From assembly GCA_041739295.1 (NCBI GenBank), contig JBGSOE010000441.1, forward strand, positions 1 to 64,000: a stretch of DNA of 64,000 bases. Reading direction: 5' to 3'. The notes beneath the pieces were generated by a model. That model had not been told where the DNA came from, ran no database searches, and saw nothing but the letters and a program-made list of their open reading frames with translations. The translations under genes and the position numbers were made by a program. The stretch comes from JAHJQQ01 sp041739295. Its GTDB lineage: Bacteria > Pseudomonadota > Gammaproteobacteria > Thiohalobacterales > Thiohalobacteraceae. Shown here piece after piece: positions 35,478-43,242 of the stretch; position 1 is the stretch's first letter; each line of letters starts with the position of its first letter.

Positions 35478-36310
35478 CGTTTCCGTAGCCACTCGATAAC
35501 CGGCCCGGTCTCGGGCCGGACACCACGCCAGATCCAGAACGCCTCAGCCGCTTGTTCCACCAACATGCCCAAACCATCGCGCGCCTGGGCAGCACCTACC
35601 TGTAATGACCAACGCACGAATGCCGTCGGCTCAGTCGCGTACATCATGTCATAGGCCCAGGCATTCTTCGCGAACACGGATTTAGGTATTAGTGGTACTG
35701 CTCCGCTGAGACCCGCCGCCGTGGCGTTGATAACCAAATCGAACTGTTGATCGTAGAGGGCATCAAAACCACAGCCGGATATTGGGCCCAGTTGGTTAAA
35801 GTGCGCGGCTAATTCGTCAGCCTTGGCGACGGTGCGATTGGCGATCACCAGGGACTGCGGCAGTTCGGCCAATAGCGGTTCGACAACCCCGCGTGCCGCA
35901 CCACCGGCACCGAGCAGTAATATCCGCATGGCGGCGAACTTCACGCCATGATTGTTGCGCAGGTCATGCACGAGTCCGACTCCGTCGGTGGTATCGCCGG
36001 TTAGTTCACCTTGTTCATTCCACCATAGGGTATTCACGGCGCCGGCCCGTTCGGCGCGTGCTGTGCGCAGCTTCGCCAGTTGCCAGGCTTCTTGCTTGAA
36101 GGGGACGGTGATATTCAGACCTTTGCCACCAGCGGAATGAAACGTAACGACCGCTGAGGGAAATTCGCCGAGTTCGACCAACAAGGCCTCATAGGTCATG
36201 CATTGGCCGGTCTGCGCAGCGAACTGTGTATGTATCTGTGGTGACTTGCTATGGCCGATGGGGTTGCCCATGACGGCATAGCGGTCAGGTGCTGATTGAT
36301 AGTCGCTCAT
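35474..36310 (-). CDS. aroE: AroE, shikimate dehydrogenase
   Basis: AroE reduces 3-dehydroshikimate with NADPH in the aromatic amino acid pathway. The protein has 278 residues from the ATG giving MSDYQSAPDRYAVMGNPIGH; longer forms would overlap hemB. The substrate site SKSPQIH and catalytic lysine/aspartate segments LNITVPFK and GDTTDGVGL are present, followed by the NADP loop LLGAGGAARGV and the NRT motif ANRTVAKADEL. It follows hemB on the same strand with a 58-base gap. Confidence 0.97.
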   Translation of the reverse strand: MSDYQSAPDRYAVMGNPIGHSKSPQIHTQFAAQTGQCMTYEALLVELGEFPSAVVTFHSAGGKGLNITVPFKQEAWQLAKLRTARAERAGAVNTLWWNEQGELTGDTTDGVGLVHDLRNNHGVKFAAMRILLLGAGGAARGVVEPLLAELPQSLVIANRTVAKADELAAHFNQLGPISGCGFDALYDQQFDLVINATAAGLSGAVPLIPKSVFAKNAWAYDMMYATEPTAFVRWSLQVGAAQARDGLGMLVEQAAEAFWIWRGVRPETGPVIEWLRKR

Positions 36311-36368
36311 GCAAAGATACTCACTAACAGGATAAGAAAATTGACTCCCTGAGTGGCTGGTGTGTAGA

Positions 36369-37388
36369 TTAGATCTGTTCGCGTAGCCAGCCAGCGACTT
36401 GTTTGGCGTAGTAGGTGAGGACTCCATCTGCCCCTGCGCGCCTAAATGCAAGCATAGATTCCAACACCACAGCGCGTTCATTTAGCCAACCGTTCTGACT
36501 CGCTGCCTTGAGCATGGCGTATTCACCACTGACCTGATAGACGAAGGTAGGTGCGCCGAACTGATCCTTCACGCGACGCACGATATCGAGATAGGGCATA
36601 CCGGGTTTGATCATCACCATATCAGCGCCTTCATCCAGATCGAGTGCAACTTCCCATAAGGCTTCGTCGGAATTGGCGGGGTCCATTTGGTAACTGTATT
36701 TGTTGCCGCCGGCGAGGTTCGCCGCCGATCCAACTGCATCGCGGAACGGCCCGTAGAAGCTAGATGCATACTTGGCGGCATAGGCGAGAATGCGCGTGTT
36801 GCGATGGCCGGCCTGTTCCAGTGCGGTGCGGATGGCACCGATGCGGCCGTCCATCATGTCTGATGGCGCGACCACATCGGCCCCGGCGGCGGCATGTGAT
36901 AGCGCCTGTTTCACCAGCACCGCGACGGTCTCATCGTTGAGCACGTAACCTGCTGCGTCGATCAATCCGTCCTGGCCGTGCGTGGTGAACGGGTCGAGCG
37001 CGACATCGGTGATGATGCCGAGACCAGGGAATTGGGCCTTGATAGCCCGTACGGCACGTTGCGCCAGGCCCTCCGGGTTGTAAGCCTCGCACGCATCGTC
37101 GGTTTTGCAGGAGGCGGGTGTGACGGGAAACAACGCGATGGCCGGTATGCCGAGAGCGACCGATTCCGCCGCCTCTTTCAGCAATTCATCAATGCTGACC
37201 CGCTCGACGCCGGGCATGGAGGCAACTGGCTCACGCTTTCCCTGGCCTTCCAGGACGAACATCGGATAGATAAGATCATCGACGGTTAGTTGGTGTTCAC
37301 GCATTAACCGCCGGGAGAAGGCATCACGGCGCATACGCCGCATGCGTACCCGGGGAAAACCACCCCGCCCCGTATCGAAATCACGCAC
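36369..37388 (-). CDS. hemB: HemB, delta-aminolevulinic acid dehydratase
   Basis: HemB condenses two 5-aminolevulinate molecules into porphobilinogen, the substrate of HemC (also in this window). Two active-site lysines are seen in YAAKYASSFYGPFR and MVMIKPGMPY. The metal-site loop reads DVALDPFTTHGQDG, without the zinc cysteines, so this is the magnesium-type enzyme found in Pseudomonas. I favour the GTG at 37388, because GAGGGAG lies eight bases before it; another GTG at 37412 is possible. It is divergent from the unknown gene at 37467. Confidence 0.96.
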   Translation of the reverse strand: MRDFDTGRGGFPRVRMRRMRRDAFSRRLMREHQLTVDDLIYPMFVLEGQGKREPVASMPGVERVSIDELLKEAAESVALGIPAIALFPVTPASCKTDDACEAYNPEGLAQRAVRAIKAQFPGLGIITDVALDPFTTHGQDGLIDAAGYVLNDETVAVLVKQALSHAAAGADVVAPSDMMDGRIGAIRTALEQAGHRNTRILAYAAKYASSFYGPFRDAVGSAANLAGGNKYSYQMDPANSDEALWEVALDLDEGADMVMIKPGMPYLDIVRRVKDQFGAPTFVYQVSGEYAMLKAASQNGWLNERAVVLESMLAFRRAGADGVLTYYAKQVAGWLREQI

Positions 37389-37466
37389 AGCCTGGACTCC
37401 CTCATTATTCACGTCGGGGCAGAGTGTACCCGTTCGACTAGGGGCGCGTCATGCAGATGGGCTAGC

Positions 37467-38057
37467 ATGAGTGACAGCAACTTTCATGAGACCGGAGCCA
37501 TGTCCTGGGTCCTGCCCGATGTTGATCTATTTCTGCTGGCCACGCCTCTGGTCGAACCTCCATTGGCCGGCTGGTACGCCGCGCCCCTGGCGCCGTCGGT
37601 CGCGGTGCAGTTGCAGTCGCAGGCGCGCCAAACACAGCAGCAGTTACTGGCAAGTCAGGGCAATCTGTTCGCACCTCGATTGGCGGATTTGATCGCTGGC
37701 TATTGGCAGGGTCGCGTCATCGATCTCGATTATCAGAGTCTGCTGGCGACAGTGCCGCCGGGACAGCAGGCACTGGTGGAGCTGGTGTACGGACAATTGC
37801 TGATCAGCCAGAAGCTGTCCGGTGCCCGGGAGCACCTAAAGCGCGGCTTTACCCTGGCCACGCCGATGTTAAAACCTGCGGAGTACTTCGCAGTCTTGCG
37901 CTGTCATGAATTGCTGGGTTCACTGGTGTTGACGGGGCATCCCGCTGTCGCCCAGACACTCCCCTCGCTACTCACTGAGGCGCAGGTAATCAAGCAATTA
38001 CAACCCGCTGGTAACCGCGTACGGCATTCTCACAGAGACGATGACACATTGGGTTGA
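37467..38057 (+). CDS. Protein of unknown function
   Basis: I do not recognise this 196-residue protein. It is soluble, mostly alpha-helical and rich in leucine and glutamine, with no signal peptide. A repeat-like middle (QQALVELVYGQLLISQKLSG, then AREHLKRGFTLATPMLKPAEY) has the look of a single TPR-like helical pair. Its composition matches its neighbours, so it is likely a real gene. It is divergent from hemB and lies 139 bases upstream of the MlaC-like gene. An ATG 11 codons downstream could also be the start. Confidence 0.65.
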   Translation: MSDSNFHETGAMSWVLPDVDLFLLATPLVEPPLAGWYAAPLAPSVAVQLQSQARQTQQQLLASQGNLFAPRLADLIAGYWQGRVIDLDYQSLLATVPPGQQALVELVYGQLLISQKLSGAREHLKRGFTLATPMLKPAEYFAVLRCHELLGSLVLTGHPAVAQTLPSLLTEAQVIKQLQPAGNRVRHSHRDDDTLG

Positions 38058-38196
38058 GCTCAGCGTATCGATTCAAGGATGAGTCCCCGAAGTCCGCTAC
38101 AGCTCATATCAAAGCATTGTTGCGATCGGGTTACTGATCGTGACGGGTTACTACCCGATTGATAGTCAGCGACAACCTGGATTGTAGGGGGGGCGT

Positions 38197-38874
38197 ATGC
38201 AGTTACTGCACAGTCAAATATCACGACCGGTCAGTGTGCTGGCCGCCACGCTACGTGTTGGCGGTTATGCATGGTTATGGCTACTGGCCGTCGTTTTCGG
38301 TGTATACAGCACAACTGTACGGGCGGGCGTGGAGCCGCAGGAGTTAGTGCGACAAACCTCTGAGCAAATGTTGCATACCCTGCAACAGGAGGGCACAACC
38401 CTCACCCAGGATCCACAGCGCCTGTATGCGTTGGTTGACGGTGTGCTGCTCCAGCATATGGATTTTGAGCGCATGTCGCGTTGGACGCTGGGTAAATATT
38501 GGAAATCGGCTTCAGTAGATCAGCAGACGCAGTTTGTCGCGCAATTTCGGCGTCTACTGGTGCGTACCTATGCGACTGCTTTGGTGAGTTACAGCGGCCA
38601 GCAGATAACCTTTTTGCCGTCGCGTGGTGATGAGCGTGACAATGAAGTGACGGTGCGTACAGAGATCGCTCAACCTGCAGGACAACCGGTGCAAGTCAAT
38701 TACAGCCTGTATTTACGTAATGGCGAATGGAAGGCCTATGACGTGCAGATCGGCGGTATCAGTTTGGTCGCGAACTATAGGGCGGCTTTCGCCGCCGAAG
38801 TGCGTAGTGGCGGGCTAGATGCCTTGATTCAGTCCTTGGCATCACGCAACCAACAGGCGATGAACAGCCTGTAA
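38197..38874 (+). CDS. MlaC/Ttg2D-like phospholipid-binding protein
   Basis: This 225-residue protein has a long signal-like N-terminus (LRVGGYAWLWLLAVVFGVYS) and then the MlaC/Ttg2 fold (EPQELVRQTSEQMLHTLQQE at its start, GEWKAYDVQIGGISLVANYR in the core). MlaC carries phospholipids across the periplasm between the outer-membrane MlaA and the MlaFEDB transporter. No mlaFEDB genes lie beside it, so it is an orphan copy and may serve hopanoid or other lipid traffic instead. A G-rich AGGGGGGG stretch precedes the ATG. Confidence 0.85.
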   Translation: MQLLHSQISRPVSVLAATLRVGGYAWLWLLAVVFGVYSTTVRAGVEPQELVRQTSEQMLHTLQQEGTTLTQDPQRLYALVDGVLLQHMDFERMSRWTLGKYWKSASVDQQTQFVAQFRRLLVRTYATALVSYSGQQITFLPSRGDERDNEVTVRTEIAQPAGQPVQVNYSLYLRNGEWKAYDVQIGGISLVANYRAAFAAEVRSGGLDALIQSLASRNQQAMNSL

Positions 38875-38941
38875 TTTTCAGATGTTAAAGCTTGCTGTTG
38901 TGTAGCAGGCGCCAGTACTCTGACACATTGATTACACATCT

Positions 38942-39886
38942 ATGTCGCAGATCGGTGCCCTGTTCATGTCGTTTATCCGTTTCATAGCTAATCAGCTGGC
39001 GCCCTTGACGCTACTGGGCGCCGTCCTTGCCTACTTATACCCGCAACTGTTTCTGATCTTCAAGACCAGTTACCTGTGGTTCTTTGCCGTGACGATGTTT
39101 GCCTTGGGTGTCGTGTTGGATCCCCAGGAGTTACAGGACACACTGCGTGAACCAAAGCGTATCGGTTTGGGAGTGCTGACCCAATTCACGGTTATGCCTG
39201 TATTGGGATTCGCTGCGGCCTATCTATTACCGGTCTCGGATGAACTGGCCCTGGGTTTCATTATTGTTGGCTGCGCTCCCGGCGTGATGGCCAGTAACGT
39301 GATTGTGTATCTGGCCGGCGGGGCTGTGGCTTATTCAGTAGCGCTGACCACCGTAGCCACGATGCTCGCACCGCTCCTGACGCCAGCGTTGGTGAAACTG
39401 CTGGGCGGCGTGTTTTTCGAAATCGAATTCTGGCCGATGCTGCAGACTATTGTGATGACCGTGGTGGTGCCGTTGCTGTTGGGAATGGGTTTGCATCGCC
39501 TGCTGGGTGTGCGGCTAGCTGTGGCGCGCGAACTGGCACCGGCGGTCGCGGCCGTCGCCATTGTCATCATCTGCAGTTACGCTGTAGCGGCTAATCAAGC
39601 GCGTATTGCTGATCTTGGACCGTTGCTCATGATCGCGGTGATCGCTGTGAACGGTTTGGGTTATCTCGCCGGCTGGTGGTTGGCACGACTCTACCGGTTT
39701 GATTTTCGGCATCGATTGGCATTGGCCATCGAGATCGGAATGCAGAACGCGGGTTTGGGCGTTGCGCTGGCCCTCAAGCATTTCCAACCGGAAACCGCCC
39801 TGCCAGGCGCACTGTTCGCAGTCTGGTGCATTCTCACAGCCGCCGGAGCGAGCAGTTATCTGCGTCGGTATGTTGCCAAGCAATGA
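38942..39886 (+). CDS. Bile acid:sodium symporter family (BASS) transporter
   Basis: This 314-residue membrane protein has nine or ten hydrophobic segments and the BASS family features VVLDPQELQDTLREP near the N-terminus, GCAPGVMASNVIVYLAGG in the middle and EIGMQNAGLGVALALKHF at the sodium site. Bacterial members move organic anions such as pyruvate, pantothenate or sulfonates together with sodium; the substrate here is unknown. An ATG eight codons downstream could also be used. About 450 bases with no gene follow it. Confidence 0.9.
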   Translation: MSQIGALFMSFIRFIANQLAPLTLLGAVLAYLYPQLFLIFKTSYLWFFAVTMFALGVVLDPQELQDTLREPKRIGLGVLTQFTVMPVLGFAAAYLLPVSDELALGFIIVGCAPGVMASNVIVYLAGGAVAYSVALTTVATMLAPLLTPALVKLLGGVFFEIEFWPMLQTIVMTVVVPLLLGMGLHRLLGVRLAVARELAPAVAAVAIVIICSYAVAANQARIADLGPLLMIAVIAVNGLGYLAGWWLARLYRFDFRHRLALAIEIGMQNAGLGVALALKHFQPETALPGALFAVWCILTAAGASSYLRRYVAKQ

Positions 39887-40024
39887 CACATTTTTGTCTC
39901 GTCGCGCTCTTTTAGGGCAGTAATCCACATCCCTATCAGCTGGCCTCTGGTCAAATAATCTACTAATTTCAATAGATAATCGTATGCGTGCTTAGTTGGC
40001 ACAAGGTCTGCATTACGTTTAAGC

Positions 40025-40334
40025 GAGGCCAGCGCCACAGACGATTCAAGAAAGCCGAGTCACTGCCGCTGACCTCAACAGGGATGGATGTAGAGTTATT
40101 TGTGGCATGAGTCCGGGCGGGTTGGAACCCAAAACCAGAACCATGCCGGGCTGTTGGTGACACGGTGCGTAGGTCCGCTAGCCGGAACTCCTAAAGTGCC
40201 ACAGGGCCCCGACCGGTGCTAACGCAGGTTCAACCAGCGGGCTCATGCCACAGATGACTGAACACTGAATCTGAACGACTCCTCCGACGCTGAAAAGCGT
40301 TTTTCACCCCGCCCTTAAAAGCGGGGTTTTTTTT
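40025..40334 (+). ncRNA. Candidate structured RNA with tandem terminators
   Basis: The 451-base gap after the BASS gene holds no coding frame I can support, but it folds well. GAGGCCAGCG (40025-40034) pairs with CGCTGACCTC (40067-40076). TGTGGCATGAG (40101-40111) pairs perfectly with CTCATGCCACA (40242-40252), extended inward by GGTTGGAACC/GGTTCAACC-like arms. Two hairpins then follow, the second a strong intrinsic terminator on the plus strand. GGCATG can also pair with CATGCC at 40142-40147, so two folds compete. A weak promoter (TTGGCA, 16 bases, TTTAAG) lies at 39996-40023. I do not recognise a known family. The gap could also be the BASS mRNA 3' region or a small inverted-repeat element. 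Confidence 0.5.
40307..40334 (+). terminator. Strong intrinsic terminator (plus strand)
   Basis: CCCCGC and GCGGGG form a stem around CCTTAAAA, followed by eight T. A smaller hairpin, ACGCT-GAAA-AGCGT followed by a T-run (40287-40304), stands just before it. Both point along the plus strand, where the nearest coding gene ends more than 400 bases upstream. On the minus strand no T-run follows. Confidence 0.9.
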
Positions 40335-40337
40335 GCC

Positions 40338-41498
40338 TCAAGGAAGTACAGCAGGCAGTTGTTTGGTGAATGCTTGCTTGTGTGCGGTTGCCGTCCCAAT
40401 TAATGCGTATCCCAACAGTGCACCATCTGTGGCGCGGAACAGGGCTTCAGTGCCTGAATCACTTGCTTCAATATGCCAAGTGCCTTCCGCATTTGCTGCC
40501 GGTGGTGAGATTACCAGCGGACAGGACGGCGTCTTCACCACGACCGGCATGGCCGGATAATGAACGGCCGTGGTATCGCCGGCCAATGTCTTGGCGAGAT
40601 TGCGCGCAGCTGCCATGAGTGGCATCACGAACGGCAGCACCAGACCCGAGACTTCTGCACAATCGCCTAAGGCGGAGATATGCATCGATGAGGTTGTCAG
40701 ATGGCGGTCGGTAACGATGCCACGGTTCAAAATCAGGCCCGCTGCTGCGGCCAATGTAATGCGCGGTCGCAGTCCGATGGCGCTGAGAACCACATCGGCT
40801 TCCAGCAATTTGTCACTACTCAGCGTGATTCGCAAACCATCATTCGCATGATCGACGGCAGTCACTGATTGTCCCAAATGCCAATCGACACCAATGGTCA
40901 TGAGTTTGTCACGCATGACCCTGCCGATTTCTTCCGGTACGAGCCTCCCTAGCGGATGCGTGCCTATATCAATGATCGACACCTGATAACCGGCTATGGT
41001 GAGATCATTAGCAAATTCACAGCCAATCAAGCCGCCGCCGAGAATAACAATGCGTTTTTTACCCTCGATAGCCGTGCGGAAGCGTGCATAATCGGCACGA
41101 TCATTGACCGACAACACAGCGTCAACGGCATCGCCCTGTAGCGGTAATCGGAACGGATCAGCGCCGAGAGCAAGTACCAGATGTTGATATTCCAGTTCCG
41201 TATTATTGAAGCGTACACGTTGCGCATCTGGCTCAATGGCGCTGACTTCAGCATTGGGATATATCTCTGCATGCAGTTGAGAAGCCATCTGATCAGCACT
41301 TGACAGTAACAGCGCATCAGCGGATTTTCCCTGCGCCAAGGCGTTCGAGAGCATTGGCTTGGAATAATAGCCGCCATCATCTGCCGAAAGCATCACCAGC
41401 GGTGTCTCTTGTTCGAGTTTGCGGAATTCCCGGGCGACGGTGTAACCCGCCAGCCCGGTACCGAGTATCACGATGGGTTTCATGTGCGCGTCAGCCAT
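40338..41498 (-). CDS. Rubredoxin-NAD(P)+ reductase
   Basis: This 386-residue flavoprotein passes electrons from NAD(P)H to rubredoxin. The FAD loop is IVILGTGLAGYTVAREFRK near the N-terminus, the NAD loop is IVILGGGLIGCEFANDL, and a C-terminal rubredoxin-reductase domain follows. The ATG overlaps the stop codon of the rubredoxin gene (TGATG), so the two proteins are made in step. Together with rubrerythrin upstream it completes an NAD(P)H-rubredoxin-rubrerythrin chain. The gene ends just before the terminator of the facing RNA candidate. Confidence 0.92.
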   Translation of the reverse strand: MADAHMKPIVILGTGLAGYTVAREFRKLEQETPLVMLSADDGGYYSKPMLSNALAQGKSADALLLSSADQMASQLHAEIYPNAEVSAIEPDAQRVRFNNTELEYQHLVLALGADPFRLPLQGDAVDAVLSVNDRADYARFRTAIEGKKRIVILGGGLIGCEFANDLTIAGYQVSIIDIGTHPLGRLVPEEIGRVMRDKLMTIGVDWHLGQSVTAVDHANDGLRITLSSDKLLEADVVLSAIGLRPRITLAAAAGLILNRGIVTDRHLTTSSMHISALGDCAEVSGLVLPFVMPLMAAARNLAKTLAGDTTAVHYPAMPVVVKTPSCPLVISPPAANAEGTWHIEASDSGTEALFRATDGALLGYALIGTATAHKQAFTKQLPAVLP

Positions 41499-41665
41499 CA
41501 GGCCATTTCGACCATTTCGAAGTCGGCTTTGCTGACGCCGCATTCGGGACAGGCCCAATCCTCTGGGATATTCGTCCACGCGGTGCCGGCGGTGATACCT
41601 TCATCTGGTAGACCATCTGCTTCGTTATAGATGAAGCCACAAACAACGCATTGCCACTTTTTCAT
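41498..41665 (-). CDS. Rubredoxin (55 residues)
   Basis: This small gene encodes a standard rubredoxin beginning MKKWQCVVCGFIYNEADG. Its two iron knuckles are CVVC and CPEC, in CxxC spacing, and it carries the usual W-x-N-x-P-E-D-W-x-CPECG run. It carries one electron at a time in the cytoplasm. Its stop overlaps the start of the reductase gene by one base. It lies 49 bases after a rubrerythrin that lacks its own rubredoxin domain, so the free protein probably replaces that domain. Confidence 0.95.
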   Translation of the reverse strand: MKKWQCVVCGFIYNEADGLPDEGITAGTAWTNIPEDWACPECGVSKADFEMVEMA

Positions 41666-41714
41666 AATGATTTCCTCTACTGAGTTTCGTTAAATTATGC
41701 TGTGCGTTGGCAGA

Positions 41715-42188
41715 TCAGCACCCCAATCGTGCCAAGGTTTCGCGGTAGTGATTCGCATGCCTTTCCTCAACCTTGGTCAGTGCAGCGAAACGTTTCGCGG
41801 CCTTTTCCAGGGTGGCGCGGAATTGCTCGGCGTGTTCACGCGATTCAGAGATCTGCTCGTCGAATTCCCGCACCGCATCGCTGCGCTGCTCCTGCTCGGC
41901 CAGATGCCGGAACTGTGGGTACATCTCGGTGTACTCGTAAGTCTCACCAGCGATGGCGAACTCCAGGCATTTGGCCGGATTCATCTGCTTGGCTGGCATG
42001 AGCAGGTCCAAATGCCCCCAGGCATGCTGGATTTCCTGGGCGGCGGTGGCCTCGAAGACCTCAGCTGTGGCGACATCGCCCTGGGCGCGGCAGAGTCGGG
42101 CGAAGTACAGATATTTGATGTGGGCCATCGACTCGCCGGCCAAAGCGGCCTCGATATTCTTAACAGTAACAGAGTCTTGCTGATTCAT
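41715..42188 (-). CDS. Rubrerythrin, diiron domain only
   Basis: This 157-residue four-helix protein keeps all the diiron ligands expected of rubrerythrin: E19, E52/H55, E82/E85 and E115/H119. The protein stops at RETLARLGC, where classical rubrerythrins continue into a C-terminal rubredoxin domain. Rubrerythrins reduce hydrogen peroxide to water using electrons from rubredoxin. The missing domain is supplied by the separate rubredoxin gene 49 bases downstream, followed by its reductase. A near-consensus OxyR site lies 69-105 bases upstream of the start codon, and oxyR is the next gene. Peroxide-inducible expression is therefore likely but unproven. Confidence 0.92.
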   Translation of the reverse strand: MNQQDSVTVKNIEAALAGESMAHIKYLYFARLCRAQGDVATAEVFEATAAQEIQHAWGHLDLLMPAKQMNPAKCLEFAIAGETYEYTEMYPQFRHLAEQEQRSDAVREFDEQISESREHAEQFRATLEKAAKRFAALTKVEERHANHYRETLARLGC

Positions 42189-42256
42189 GTGTATCCCTCC
42201 CGGGGTGGTTTATATGCGACGGGATACAGGTTATCGATGTTAGTTATATTAATCTA

Positions 42257-42293
42257 ATTGATTATTAGTATATAAATGATAGTTAATTACTAT
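42257..42293 (-). promoter_or_regulatory. OxyR operator upstream of rubrerythrin
   Basis: Four quartets in perfect spacing read ATTG-N7-GTAT-N7-ATAG-N7-CTAT, compared with the OxyR consensus ATAG-N7-CTAT-N7-ATAG-N7-CTAT. Fourteen of 16 bases agree, and the two quartets farther from the rubrerythrin gene are exact. The site lies between the end of oxyR and the rubrerythrin start, in a very AT-rich promoter region with a candidate -10 box, TATAAC, on the minus strand just downstream of it. Confidence 0.75.
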
Positions 42294-42300
42294 TACTAGT

Positions 42301-43230
42301 TTAGATGCGGGTAACGGGATGAATGCCACTCAGGCCACATTCCAGAATGGCGCTTCGCAGGGCTTCGATGGCGGCAGGACGCGGGAAACTTTTACGCCAG
42401 ACCAGAGCTACCCGTCGGGTTGGTTCAGGGGAGGTGAAGCGGCGAATGCTAAGCAATCGTTGTGCGTAACGGTCGGCGCCTGCCGCTGTTGCCGGTAACA
42501 CGGTGATACCCATCCCGCTGGCGACCATATGCCGGATGGTTTCCAGCGAGGTGCCCTCCACTGTTTGTGCCTGAGACTGATCGTTGAGTTGTTGCGCGCA
42601 ACCGGGACAGGCGTCGAGCACCTGTTTGCGGAAACAATGACCACTGCCGAGCATCAGCAAAGATTCGTGCGCGAGTTCAGCAGCAGTGATATCGGTACGC
42701 GCATTCCAAATGTGGCTACTGGGGATAACGACGACAAAGGGTTCATCGTAGAGCGGTAGAGTAACCAAACCCGGCTCTGCAAACGGCAGGGCGATAAGCA
42801 CGGCATCTAATTCGCCCTGACGCAGGCGTTCGTTCAAGCGTATGGTGAAATTTTCTTCGATCACCAGGGGCATGTGCGGTGCGCGCTCATGCAGTGCGGG
42901 AATCAGTTGCGGAAATAGGTACGGGCCGATGGTATAGATGGCACCGAGTCGTAGTGGTCCATTGAGTTGATCGCGTCCGTTATCCGCAAGCTGCTTAATA
43001 GTGGCGGCTTCTTCCAGCACGCGTTGTGCTTGCTCGACGATACGCTGTCCAGTAGGTGTGAGAGTGACATCCTGTTTGCGGCGCTCAAACAGTGCGACGC
43101 CCAACTCCGCTTCTAGTTTTTTGATGGCGACGCTCAGCGTCGGTTGGCTGACAAAACAGCTTTCCGCCGCACGACCAAAATGCCGCTGTTGTGCCAATGC
43201 GACCAGATAGCGCAATTCGGTAAGTGTCAT
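42301..43230 (-). CDS. oxyR: OxyR, peroxide-sensing LysR-type regulator
   Basis: This 309-residue LysR-family regulator has an N-terminal winged helix (RYLVALAQQRHFGRAAESC) and a C-terminal sensor domain. The peroxide-sensing cysteines are C199 in GSGHCFRKQ and C208 in VLDAC, exactly the positions of Escherichia coli OxyR, so disulfide switching should be intact. It follows hemF by 12 bases on the same strand and is followed by an OxyR operator and the rubrerythrin genes. It probably activates that operon, and may repress its own transcript if that reads into the region. Confidence 0.95.
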   Translation of the reverse strand: MTLTELRYLVALAQQRHFGRAAESCFVSQPTLSVAIKKLEAELGVALFERRKQDVTLTPTGQRIVEQAQRVLEEAATIKQLADNGRDQLNGPLRLGAIYTIGPYLFPQLIPALHERAPHMPLVIEENFTIRLNERLRQGELDAVLIALPFAEPGLVTLPLYDEPFVVVIPSSHIWNARTDITAAELAHESLLMLGSGHCFRKQVLDACPGCAQQLNDQSQAQTVEGTSLETIRHMVASGMGITVLPATAAGADRYAQRLLSIRRFTSPEPTRRVALVWRKSFPRPAAIEALRSAILECGLSGIHPVTRI

Positions 43231-43242
43231 GAGTCGAATCCG

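Noticed and set aside
40221..40245. tRNA-like T-arm (GGTTCAACC)
   Set aside because: No acceptor stem, anticodon arm or CCA fits around it. It is one arm of the longer rod structure.
40101..40253. 6S RNA
   Set aside because: A rod shape of similar size is possible, but I find none of the conserved 6S sequence segments and no ygfA neighbour.
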